From: Candidatus Hydrogenedentota bacterium
Lineage (GTDB): Bacteria; Hydrogenedentota; Hydrogenedentia; Hydrogenedentales; CAITNO01
Assembly (NCBI GenBank): GCA_023145975.1
Contig: JAGLCZ010000047.1
Coordinates: 1-8,456 of the forward strand
DNA length: 8,456 bases
Reading direction: 5' to 3'
Shown here: positions 1 through 6,487 of the stretch, in pieces
Layout: the number at the start of each line of letters is the position of its first letter
How positions within the stretch are numbered: position 1 is the first letter of the stretch
Translations under genes and position numbers: made by a program
Notes under the pieces: generated by a model
Databases searched by the model: none
The model's input: only the letters and a program-made list of their open reading frames with translations
Told to the model about the DNA's origin: nothing

Positions 1-201
1 GAACCCCGGGAAGGTTTTGATATAAAAAAATACTGTTCCGAAATAAACAGGCACCTGAAATTACATGCCCTCGAGATAACAGGAAACAACACGACAAGGG
101 CTGCTAAACTGCTGGGTATATCGCCGGCGGCATTATCTAAAGAACTAAAAAAGAAGGGTCCCACCCTGCGCAAAGAGTCTATAAACAATAACCCGGGTTA
201 A
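1..201 (+). CDS. 3' end of a sigma-54 enhancer-binding-type regulator (Fis-type HTH), partial
   Basis: The window opens inside this gene; 66 codons are visible before TAA at 199-201. The visible part reads as the C-terminal DNA-binding domain of a bacterial enhancer-binding protein: an amphipathic lead-in (EGFDIKKYCSEINRHLKLHALEIT), then GNNTTRAAKLLGIS and the recognition-helix region PAALSKELKKKG. The ALE-x2-GNN-x-T-x-AA-x-LLGIS pattern is the Fis-type HTH that ends NtrC-family AAA+ activators of sigma-54 RNA polymerase. The AAA+ and sensor domains would lie upstream of the window and are not seen, so the family is inferred from the HTH alone; a stand-alone Fis-like protein is less likely. 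The gene points at the cas operon, whose promoter matches the sigma-54 consensus, so it is the obvious candidate regulator. Its stop codon lies inside the first GGTTAAC copy, which leaves autoregulation or shared control possible. Confidence 0.8.
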   Translation, partial: EPREGFDIKKYCSEINRHLKLHALEITGNNTTRAAKLLGISPAALSKELKKKGPTLRKESINNNPG

Positions 202-228
202 CAAAACGGTAACTCAGGTTAACGAAAA
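196..228 (+). promoter_or_regulatory. Candidate upstream activator sites (GGTTAAC repeats)
   Basis: GGTTAAC occurs at 196-202 and 217-223, each followed by an A-rich tract (AAAA at 203-206; GAAAAA at 224-229). Start-to-start spacing is 21 bp, about two helical turns, so both copies face the same side of the DNA. A shortened copy, GGTAAC, lies between them at 208-213. TAAC(210-213)/GTTA(218-221) also forms a short dyad. The cluster is about 150 bp upstream of the predicted sigma-54 start at ~357, within the usual range for enhancer sites bound by Fis-type activators. That these are the binding sites of the upstream regulator is inference. Confidence 0.5.
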
Positions 229-271
229 ATATCTTACAATACTCGAAGAAGCGAACGCTATAAAAATATTG

Positions 272-287
272 CCCCTAAAAAAAGGGG
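272..287 (+). terminator. Short hairpin in the regulator-cas10 gap, possible weak terminator
   Basis: CCCCT (272-276) and AGGGG (283-287) form a perfect 5-bp stem around a six-A loop. The stem is GC-rich but short and is followed by GTTGACAAAT rather than a run of T, so it is not a convincing intrinsic terminator. It lies between the regulator's stop and the cas promoter and could limit read-through or simply be part of the spacer DNA. The rest of the 202-377 gap is AT-rich; I find no IHF consensus and no further gene in it. Confidence 0.25.
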
Positions 288-330
288 GTTGACAAATAAT
301 ACTACCGCCAAAACCATTCAGCAAAGATAT

Positions 331-346
331 TGGCACGGCAATTGCT
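331..346 (+). promoter_or_regulatory. Sigma-54 (RpoN) -24/-12 promoter of the cas operon
   Basis: TGGCACGGCAATTGCT matches the sigma-54 core consensus TGGCACG-N4-TTGC(A/T) at every fixed position. The -24 GG is at 332-333, the -12 GC at 344-345, with exact spacing. The preceding ATAT (327-330) also fits the extended consensus. The predicted start is ~357, giving a 21-nt leader that carries AGGAGG (368-373) before the cas10 ATG at 378. TGGCAC occurs many times in the coding regions of the window, but I found no other + strand copy followed at the correct spacing by TTGC. The placement upstream of the first cas gene and downstream of an enhancer-binding-type regulator strengthens the call. Transcription from this site would need an ATP-hydrolysing activator. 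Confidence 0.85.
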
Positions 347-367
347 CTATGACGGCAACAACGAAAC

Positions 368-373
368 AGGAGG
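368..373 (+). promoter_or_regulatory. Ribosome binding site that sets the cas10 start
   Basis: AGGAGG ends 4 nt before ATG 378, with TTTT between. The same reading frame is open back to a TTG at 330, but that codon has no Shine-Dalgarno site and the extension would run through the sigma-54 promoter, upstream of its predicted transcript start. ATG 378 is therefore chosen. Confidence 0.8.
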
Positions 374-377
374 TTTT

Positions 378-2867
378 ATGAACGACAAGGTTGCAAAAAT
401 AGCGATGGCTGCACTACTGCACGACATCGGGAAATTCTGGAGTCGCACCGGCGTATCCAAGCCCTACGATAAAAAGAATCGCGAACATTTCGGAGATACG
501 TATTTGCACGCACTCTGGAGCGGCACCTTTATCGAAAAGTATATAAATGATAGCGACATAGCCCGTTGGGCACGCAACCATCATCATGCGGGTACTGTTG
601 AAGAACTTATGGTTTCGCTGGCAGATCATCTGGCTTCGGGCGAGCGATACACCGATGAGACGGAAGAGTTTGGTCGTCCTCAAAATGCGGCACTGGTGCA
701 TATCCTCACCAGCGTATCCCTGGACGAGAAACAACCGCCGCAGCGCGGGTACCTGCCGCTTGTAGCCCATGATCAATTTTTAGACGGCGCGTTCATGCCC
801 CGCGAAAAGGTTGATACGGTGGCAGACTGTTACGGTCCCCTTTGGGAAGGCTTCGAAAAGGCGGCGAATGATGCGCGTCCCGCAGCCACAGACATAACAA
901 CCTGGTTGTCCCTGTTACAAAGGTTTGCGTCCCGCATTCCTGCTGCCACACCGAACCGTATGGCAGGGCACAACGTTCCTGACATCAGTTTGCATGAGCA
1001 CTGTCGGGTTACCGCTGCCATTGCTTCCTGTCTGGCGGCAGACGATCTTTCCCTGGAAAAGGTTCGGGAATATCGCAGCAATTTTGATGCAAAGAACAAA
1101 CAGAATAAAACCGTAATGGAAGAAACGTTATGCCACCTGCTATGCGGTGATCTCTCCGGCGTACAAAACTTCCTCTATGATCTGCCGCGTAAAGGGGCTG
1201 CCAAAACACTGCGTTCCCGTTCCTTCATGCTCCAGTTAACGGCAAGTGCCTGCGCGGAATATTGTTGTCAAAAAGCAGGCGTACCCCTGTGTAATATCCT
1301 ATACAATGGCGGCGGCCGCTTCTACCTGCTCATCCCGGCAGACGTGGAGGCATCCTCCATTGCCGCCGAACTTGACGATCAGGTGCAGGATCATTTTGGA
1401 GGTGCATTGGCGGTTATCGTCGGTGCGGCAAAAGTAACACTGAACGATTTTCTTCCCGGTAAGTTCTCCGAGGTATGGGAGCAAGCGGGCAAAGACTGTG
1501 CGCTCCAAAAAGCACGCAAATATTCAAGACGCGCCAAATCCAATTACAAAAAAGTATTCGGTATGATGGACGATTTTGTAGAAGTCATTTCCTCGGCACC
1601 CGCTGAAGATACCGGGGCGAAGACTGCAACAGATGAGACCGAGTGGGGACGCAAACTGACGGGTGCCCGCTGGATCGTCAAAACTGAAACTGGAAGCCGG
1701 GAACCTGCCGACAAAAAAAATATCAACCATTTTTTCCGCAACCTTGGCTGTGAATACCATTTGGTCCAAAAAGGAGATACCCTCGCCAAATTCCCCCAGG
1801 TAATGGAAATATGCGAACTCAACGGATATAGTCCCTATGACACTCTCAATACCCTGCGTCCACAAGGTAACCCATCCCTTAGCTATCGTTTTATTGCAAA
1901 CCACTGGCCGCAGAACAGGCAAGGGGATAATCTCAGCTATGAGGAATTGGCAGCAACAGCGAGAGGCGCAAAAAAGATTGCCGTATTCAGGGCGGATGTA
2001 GACAACCTCGGCCAGGTGTTTATGCACGGTCTGGGCGAACGTGCCACTGCAGGCAGGGTTGCCATGCTCAGTCAGGCGATGGCAGATTTTTTCGAAGGCT
2101 ATTTGAACGCATTAAGCCGGGAAGACGAATATGCTGACCGCATGGGTGTGATTTATGCCGGCGGCGATGACCTCTTTCTCGTAGGTGCCTGGGATGCCGT
2201 ATTGGACTTTGCCGTTGAAATGCAGACCGCTTTCAAGCGCTATGCTTTCCATAATCCCGCCTTCACTTTATCCGGCGGAATCGTGCTTATAGACGATCAT
2301 TTGCCGGTACGTCACTTTGCGGAAATGGCGGGGGATGCAGAAGATGCCGCCAAGGGATATGAACGAAAACATAAGGGAGAAACGGTGCAGAAAGACGCAC
2401 TTACCATTTTCGAGATGCCCTTCGGCAGTGAAGAACTGCCCCGTTTCATGGAACTCAAAGAATTGTTATTGGACGTTCTCGATACGCAAAGGACGGACAA
2501 GGCTGTATCGGCAGGTTTCCTGCGTCGCCTTTTCGAAGTGTGGGAAGCCTATCTGCAAGAGAAACAGATACGCACCGACAGGAACCCGAACATCGAAAAT
2601 ATCCAACGGGAAATGCACTGGCAGCGCTGGCGGTGGATGCTCGTATACGGGCTGCGTGAATTTACAAAAGGGGCGAAAAGCCACACGGAAACTATTGACG
2701 AAATACAACAGCGCATACTCGATGCGGAAACTCCCATCGATGACCGGCTCGGTATGCCGCTGCGCTGGGTCGAATTGTTACTCAAAAAAGAAGAACGGCG
2801 GGATACAGACGAAGCCCGCGAAGAATATAATGAAACCGAAACGACAACGGAAAGGACAGCACTATGA
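378..2867 (+). CDS. cas10: Cas10/Csm1, large subunit of the type III-A Csm complex
   Basis: 829 aa, usual for Csm1. It organises the Csm effector; on target-RNA binding its HD domain cuts ssDNA and its second Palm domain makes cyclic oligoadenylates. The HD domain is N-terminal: H15-D16 in LLHDIGK, then H44, H68-H70 and the ADHLASGER segment (82-90). The first Palm domain starts at about 256 with CGDLSGVQNF and includes NGGGRFYLLIP. The second Palm domain has ADVDNLG (539-545) and GGDD at 595-598, so the cyclase motif is intact. A helical domain and a charged tail (KKEERRDTDEAREEYNETE) follow. The zinc ribbon usually found between the two Palm domains is not visible: residues 394-434 contain no cysteine. 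The end overlaps csm2 by ATGA. This is the first gene of the operon, behind a sigma-54 promoter. Recognition is firm; loss of zinc binding is inference. Confidence 0.96.
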   Translation: MNDKVAKIAMAALLHDIGKFWSRTGVSKPYDKKNREHFGDTYLHALWSGTFIEKYINDSDIARWARNHHHAGTVEELMVSLADHLASGERYTDETEEFGRPQNAALVHILTSVSLDEKQPPQRGYLPLVAHDQFLDGAFMPREKVDTVADCYGPLWEGFEKAANDARPAATDITTWLSLLQRFASRIPAATPNRMAGHNVPDISLHEHCRVTAAIASCLAADDLSLEKVREYRSNFDAKNKQNKTVMEETLCHLLCGDLSGVQNFLYDLPRKGAAKTLRSRSFMLQLTASACAEYCCQKAGVPLCNILYNGGGRFYLLIPADVEASSIAAELDDQVQDHFGGALAVIVGAAKVTLNDFLPGKFSEVWEQAGKDCALQKARKYSRRAKSNYKKVFGMMDDFVEVISSAPAEDTGAKTATDETEWGRKLTGARWIVKTETGSREPADKKNINHFFRNLGCEYHLVQKGDTLAKFPQVMEICELNGYSPYDTLNTLRPQGNPSLSYRFIANHWPQNRQGDNLSYEELAATARGAKKIAVFRADVDNLGQVFMHGLGERATAGRVAMLSQAMADFFEGYLNALSREDEYADRMGVIYAGGDDLFLVGAWDAVLDFAVEMQTAFKRYAFHNPAFTLSGGIVLIDDHLPVRHFAEMAGDAEDAAKGYERKHKGETVQKDALTIFEMPFGSEELPRFMELKELLLDVLDTQRTDKAVSAGFLRRLFEVWEAYLQEKQIRTDRNPNIENIQREMHWQRWRWMLVYGLREFTKGAKSHTETIDEIQQRILDAETPIDDRLGMPLRWVELLLKKEERRDTDEAREEYNETETTTERTAL

Positions 2868-3280
2868 CTGCACCAGGGAATTACAACAGAGACCGGGGAC
2901 CGGCAACGGATACCGGCGTATTTGCTCAGGCGGTACGCAACGGTATTGACAAGGAATTTATCCAATGGGCGGAAGGATTCGGCAGAGACATTGCCCGTAG
3001 TGTAACCACATCACAGATTCGTAATATCTATGGTACGGTGAAGAAAATTGAAATGGCAGGGGAAATAGACCTGCCCGCTGTGCTGCTGCTCAAACCGCGT
3101 ATCGCCTATGCCGCACACAGAAACAAAGGGATGGGTGCTGAATTGGCACCGATCATTACCCAAGCAATCGACGCTGTTGCTGACGGCAGCAGCAATGAAG
3201 AGAAACAGGAACGCTTTCAACGATTTTCCAAAGGATTCGAGGCAATTGTAGCCTATCACCGCGCCGCAGGCGGCAAATAA
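2864..3280 (+). CDS. csm2: Csm2, small helical subunit of the Csm complex
   Basis: 138 aa, within the family range. Csm2 forms the inner filament of the type III-A complex, packing against the Csm3 backbone and helping to hold the crRNA-target duplex. Family features visible are TTSQIRNIYGTVKKIE (48-63), the helix LLLKPRIAYAAHR (74-86) and the C-terminal FEAIVAYHRAAGG. A variable polar N-terminus precedes the core. The ATG overlaps the cas10 stop by 4 bp (ATGA) and has AAAGGA at 2851-2856, 7 nt upstream, which supports translational coupling. The protein is all-helical with no catalytic site expected. Its presence distinguishes this locus as III-A rather than III-B, where Cmr5 would be the small subunit. 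Confidence 0.93.
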   Translation: MTAPGNYNRDRGPATDTGVFAQAVRNGIDKEFIQWAEGFGRDIARSVTTSQIRNIYGTVKKIEMAGEIDLPAVLLLKPRIAYAAHRNKGMGAELAPIITQAIDAVADGSSNEEKQERFQRFSKGFEAIVAYHRAAGGK

Positions 3281-3298
3281 TAACAGGAGGTTTTTATC

Positions 3299-4096
3299 AT
3301 GACTGCACAAACACAGCTGAAGCAAATCGGACGCATTTTCATCCAGGGCGTTCTTGAATCACGTACGGGAATGCATATTGGCGGTACCGAAGTAGGACTG
3401 CAGATCGGCGGCGCCGACTCCAGTGTCATTCGTAACGGCATCGACGGCGTTCCCTATATTCCGGGTTCCAGCCTGAAAGGCAAGATGCGTTCCCTGCTCG
3501 AACGGATCTATACGCCGGGCGAACTCAAAGCGGTAGGTAAATCCCGCATTTATATGCCTGAACAAATCGAAGAGTATCGCGACCCAGAGAAAGGCTTTAT
3601 CTTTCATCTTTTCGGGATTACCCCTGAAACGGTAAAACGTTTAAAAGGGAACGAAAATGAAGAAATTCAGGCACTGCCTACACGGCTTATTATCCGCGAC
3701 GCATCCATGACGCAGAAAAGCAAAGATCTGCTGAATCGCAGCCTCTATACGGATATGCCCTATACCCAGGTGAAAACGGAAGTAGTTATTGACCGCATCA
3801 CCTCAGCAGCCACCCCGCGCCAAATCGAGCGGGTACCTGCCGGAGCTCAATTCAATTTCGAGATGGTTTTTAACCTCTATTTTGAAACGGATCTCACCTT
3901 TCTCGAACGGATCAGCGAAGCCATGGAACTGCTGGAATACGATTCTCTGGGCGGGCATGGGTCACGGGGCTACGGTCAAGTACGTTTCGTGAAACGCAGT
4001 GCCGACGCAACATGGTTCAACGGCGTAAATTACGATACACAGGTCAATGAATGGAAGAACGGGTTTGAACGGGATGAAAATGGAGGCAATGTATAA
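3299..4096 (+). CDS. csm3: Csm3, RAMP backbone subunit and target-RNA endonuclease
   Basis: 265 aa Cas7-group RAMP protein. Multiple Csm3 copies form the complex backbone, grip the crRNA and cut target RNA at 6-nt intervals. The N-terminal block TGMHIGGTEVGLQIGGADSS aligns with known Csm3 and places the catalytic aspartate at D40 (D33 in the Streptococcus thermophilus protein), so target-RNA cutting is predicted to be intact. YIPGSSLKGKMR (53-64) and the glycine-rich LGGHGSRGYGQVRF (from residue 217) are the typical RAMP signatures. It starts 18 bp after csm2, with AGGAGG at 3285-3290, 8 nt before the ATG; this is one of the best ribosome binding sites in the operon and fits the need for several copies per complex. 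The stop overlaps the csm4 ATG by one base (TAATG). Confidence 0.96.
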   Translation: MTAQTQLKQIGRIFIQGVLESRTGMHIGGTEVGLQIGGADSSVIRNGIDGVPYIPGSSLKGKMRSLLERIYTPGELKAVGKSRIYMPEQIEEYRDPEKGFIFHLFGITPETVKRLKGNENEEIQALPTRLIIRDASMTQKSKDLLNRSLYTDMPYTQVKTEVVIDRITSAATPRQIERVPAGAQFNFEMVFNLYFETDLTFLERISEAMELLEYDSLGGHGSRGYGQVRFVKRSADATWFNGVNYDTQVNEWKNGFERDENGGNV

Positions 4097-5091
4097 TGAC
4101 GGTGTACCGCGTTGAAATAGAACCGCGCGCGCCGATCCATCAGGGTATACACGGTCACGCCGCGAAATCGGGGGCAGTCGTTCACAGTGACACGCTCCAT
4201 GCCGCGCTCATGGCTGTTGCCGCTGCAACGGGAGAAGACCCGGAAACGTTGCGCGAACTACGGCTCAGTTCGCTGTTTCCATGCCTGAACAGTAAATCCT
4301 TTTTCCCCAAGCCTTTTCTGCCCCTGCCGGAAGCAGTGCGGAAAGCACAGGAAGAAGATCCCCAAGCGCCCCGAAAACGGTGGAAGAAGGCGAAACTGGT
4401 AACGGAAAAAGTGTTAAACGCCTGGTTCCTGGGAAAAACATCTCTTGCCGACTGTGAAATTCATGACGGGGTTGCCATGCTCAAGGAAGAGTATGACAGC
4501 CGGACATGGCCCAAGTCAGGTTTGCTCAAACATGGCAGGCACACCGGCGTTGTGGTAGATCGGGATAGCGCTGCAGCCACCCCCTACGACCGCAACATGG
4601 TCTATGTGAATACAGCAGAAAAGGTCGGGCTTTACTGCCTGGTGGAAACAGACCGCAATAAAACCTGGCTTAAGGAACAATTTGAAAAACTCGGATGGGC
4701 AGGACTCGGCGGCAACCGTTCCTCCGGGCTGGGCGGATTTGAAGTGACTGCATGTACGCCCCGGCAGGAAAACAGTCCCGCAAGAGCAAACATGTTCATG
4801 ACACTCAGCCTCTACCTGCCCACAGAGAAAGAAGTGGAAGACGGCGTACTGGAAGCCCCTGCCGCCTATGACTGCGCCTTGCGGGGCGGATGGATTCACG
4901 GTACGGCGGGAACGGCCCATGCCAAACATGCCCTGCGCATGTGTGTGGAAGGAAGTGTATTTAGAAATGTCACGGAGCAACATGGCGAAGTACGCGATGT
5001 AACCCCCGAAAAATTTGAAGATCACAGGGTGTGGCGGAGTGGTCTCGCCTTTGCGTTGCCCTTTTCCCATACAGAGGAGGATTCATCATGA
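4096..5091 (+). CDS. csm4: Csm4, Cas5-group RAMP that caps the crRNA 5' end
   Basis: 331 aa. Csm4 binds the repeat-derived 5' tag of the crRNA and joins Cas10 to the base of the Csm3 filament. Family marks are HSDTLHAAL (30-38), FFPKPFLP (69-76) and the glycine-rich GLGGNRSSGLGGF at about 203-215. A lysine/arginine-rich segment (RKRWKKAKLVTEK) lies in the middle of the N-terminal half and resembles the crRNA-contact region of Csm4 proteins; that reading is inference. No nuclease activity is expected. GGAGG at 4082-4086 is 9 nt before ATG 4096, which overlaps the csm3 stop by one base. The 3' end overlaps csm5 by ATGA. Confidence 0.93.
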   Translation: MTVYRVEIEPRAPIHQGIHGHAAKSGAVVHSDTLHAALMAVAAATGEDPETLRELRLSSLFPCLNSKSFFPKPFLPLPEAVRKAQEEDPQAPRKRWKKAKLVTEKVLNAWFLGKTSLADCEIHDGVAMLKEEYDSRTWPKSGLLKHGRHTGVVVDRDSAAATPYDRNMVYVNTAEKVGLYCLVETDRNKTWLKEQFEKLGWAGLGGNRSSGLGGFEVTACTPRQENSPARANMFMTLSLYLPTEKEVEDGVLEAPAAYDCALRGGWIHGTAGTAHAKHALRMCVEGSVFRNVTEQHGEVRDVTPEKFEDHRVWRSGLAFALPFSHTEEDSS

Positions 5092-6356
5092 CGGCACAAA
5101 GGACAACACAAGAACACGGCGTGTTTCGCATTACCCCCGTATCGCCCGTGCATATCGGTTCCGGCGAAATACTCACCCCCATGGACTATGAAATCCGGAA
5201 GAATCAATTCATGGTCAAAGATATTATGGGCTTTATTGATGCACAGCGGGACGACCCTGCCTATGCGCTGCAGATCATTGAGGACTGCAAGCCTATTCCC
5301 GAGGAGTTCACCCGTTATACGCTGGCGTGCTATAACGAGGGAGAGGCACGTAATTCCCAGCGAAATGCACAGCCCCGAAACCAGCCGCAGCGGGGTAAAC
5401 CTGCAAAAATGGACAAGCAAACAGCAGCATTGTTTAAGAAAGTCAAGAAAGCCAATATCCCTAAACCCATTCCTGCTCCAAGTCATGATTTCCGTGACAG
5501 AGAGCCTGGCGGTGAAGTACGCGAGTTTATCAAAGACCCTTTCGGGAAACCCTATATCCCGGGCTCTTCCCTGAAGGGATGCCTCCGTACAGCGCTGGCA
5601 TATACCCTGGTAAAATGTGGTGCGCTGAATATGAAACTGGTAGATGCCCTGCTTGATGATAAAGCGAAACCGCAATGGGCATTTTCTAAAATGAATGCCG
5701 ACCTCTTTTGTGGGGATGAAAGAGGGGATGCCAAGGCGGATGTACTGAAAACCCTGATGATACGGGACTCGCAGCCCCTCGACTTTAATCAATGGGGCGC
5801 CATGGTATTTGTCCGCGTCATGAACGATTATCGCGGTAAATTCGATGTTAAAAGGGGAATGCCCATTCGCCTGGAAGCGATTATGCCCCGTACCGATACC
5901 GTGGATATGCCCTTCGTGATCAACAGACGCCTTATGGAACTGGATAAAGAAAATCTGCAGCGTGCCGGAAAGGGGAAAACGCTGGCACTGCTTCAGGATG
6001 TTAATGCCTTTGAGCAGGCACTCATGAATTTCTCGAAGGCACTGCTGGCGTATGAAGCGGATTTTTATGGGAAATACAAACAGGATGCCGCCACAGGCTC
6101 CAACTTTATCCAACAACTGCAACAGGAACAGCAGAAGAATAACACGCTCTTTCTCGACCTGGGTTTCAGTACAGGATGGCACAGCAAAACCATTGGCATG
6201 GCATTGGATGATCGTGATTTAGAGGATATCCGTAACCACTTCAGACTCGGTAAAAATGGCGTTCCCCTGTTTCCCAAGACGCGCAAGTGGGCAAAGACGG
6301 ACAAGGGATACCTGCCGCTGGGCTGGGTAAAACTTGAAATAATCCGGGAAAACTAA
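5088..6356 (+). CDS. csm5: Csm5, RAMP subunit at the crRNA 3' end
   Basis: 422 aa. Csm5 caps the crRNA-3' end of the Csm3 filament and, in the Staphylococcus epidermidis system, helps recruit host nucleases that trim the crRNA. Visible signatures are PVSPVHIGSGE (17-27), PYIPGSSLKGCLRTAL (155-170), and near the C-terminus GFSTGWHSKTIG followed by FPKTRKW and the final LGWVKLEI strand, all typical for Csm5. Residues about 84-132 form a polar, proline- and glutamine-rich stretch (EARNSQRNAQPRNQPQRGKP onward) that looks like a flexible insertion. I chose ATG 5088, which overlaps the csm4 stop (ATGA) and has AGGAGG at 5075-5080, 7 nt upstream, rather than an in-frame ATG at 5031 deep inside csm4. 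It is the last gene of the effector set before a 131-bp gap. Confidence 0.94.
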   Translation: MTAQRTTQEHGVFRITPVSPVHIGSGEILTPMDYEIRKNQFMVKDIMGFIDAQRDDPAYALQIIEDCKPIPEEFTRYTLACYNEGEARNSQRNAQPRNQPQRGKPAKMDKQTAALFKKVKKANIPKPIPAPSHDFRDREPGGEVREFIKDPFGKPYIPGSSLKGCLRTALAYTLVKCGALNMKLVDALLDDKAKPQWAFSKMNADLFCGDERGDAKADVLKTLMIRDSQPLDFNQWGAMVFVRVMNDYRGKFDVKRGMPIRLEAIMPRTDTVDMPFVINRRLMELDKENLQRAGKGKTLALLQDVNAFEQALMNFSKALLAYEADFYGKYKQDAATGSNFIQQLQQEQQKNNTLFLDLGFSTGWHSKTIGMALDDRDLEDIRNHFRLGKNGVPLFPKTRKWAKTDKGYLPLGWVKLEIIREN

Positions 6357-6393
6357 CTTTTTACGAATGCTATTTGATAGTTGAATCAGTCTA

Positions 6394-6447
6394 CAGTACA
6401 GGGACTGATGCAGGCGAGCGCAGCGAGACGTGTCTGTCCCTGTACTG
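6394..6447. repeat. Perfect 12-bp inverted repeat between csm5 and cas1
   Basis: CAGTACAGGGAC (6394-6405) is exactly complementary to GTCCCTGTACTG (6436-6447), with 30 bp between. The interior contains GCGAG-CGCA-GCGAG, a short direct repeat. As RNA it would make a stable stem with a large loop, but no T-run follows, so it is not a standard intrinsic terminator. It may be a dispersed palindromic element (REP- or MITE-like) or an RNA structure that uncouples the effector genes from the cas1-cas2 pair. Confidence 0.7.
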
Positions 6448-6487
6448 CGTAACAAGACAGGTCCAGCAACAACAGGAGAATATTACC

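Noticed and set aside
289..317. TTGACA at 289-294 as the -35 of a sigma-70 promoter for cas10
   Set aside because: The hexamer is perfect, but at 16-18 bp spacing the -10 candidates (AACCAT, ACCATT) match TATAAT poorly. The sigma-54 site at 331-346 is far stronger and better placed.
330..377. N-terminal extension of Cas10 from an in-frame TTG
   Set aside because: No Shine-Dalgarno site, and the segment contains the sigma-54 promoter. Homology begins at the ATG at 378, which has AGGAGG before it.
5022..6182. Long open frame of 386 codons on the minus strand, antisense to csm5
   Set aside because: It mirrors csm5 codon structure, has no recognisable domain or ribosome binding site, and csm5 on the + strand carries clear family motifs.
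6374..6487. 38-residue N-terminal extension of Cas1
   Set aside because: It starts at a TTG without a ribosome binding site and translates the inverted repeat. ATG 6488 has AGGAGA at good spacing and gives a normal Cas1 N-terminus.
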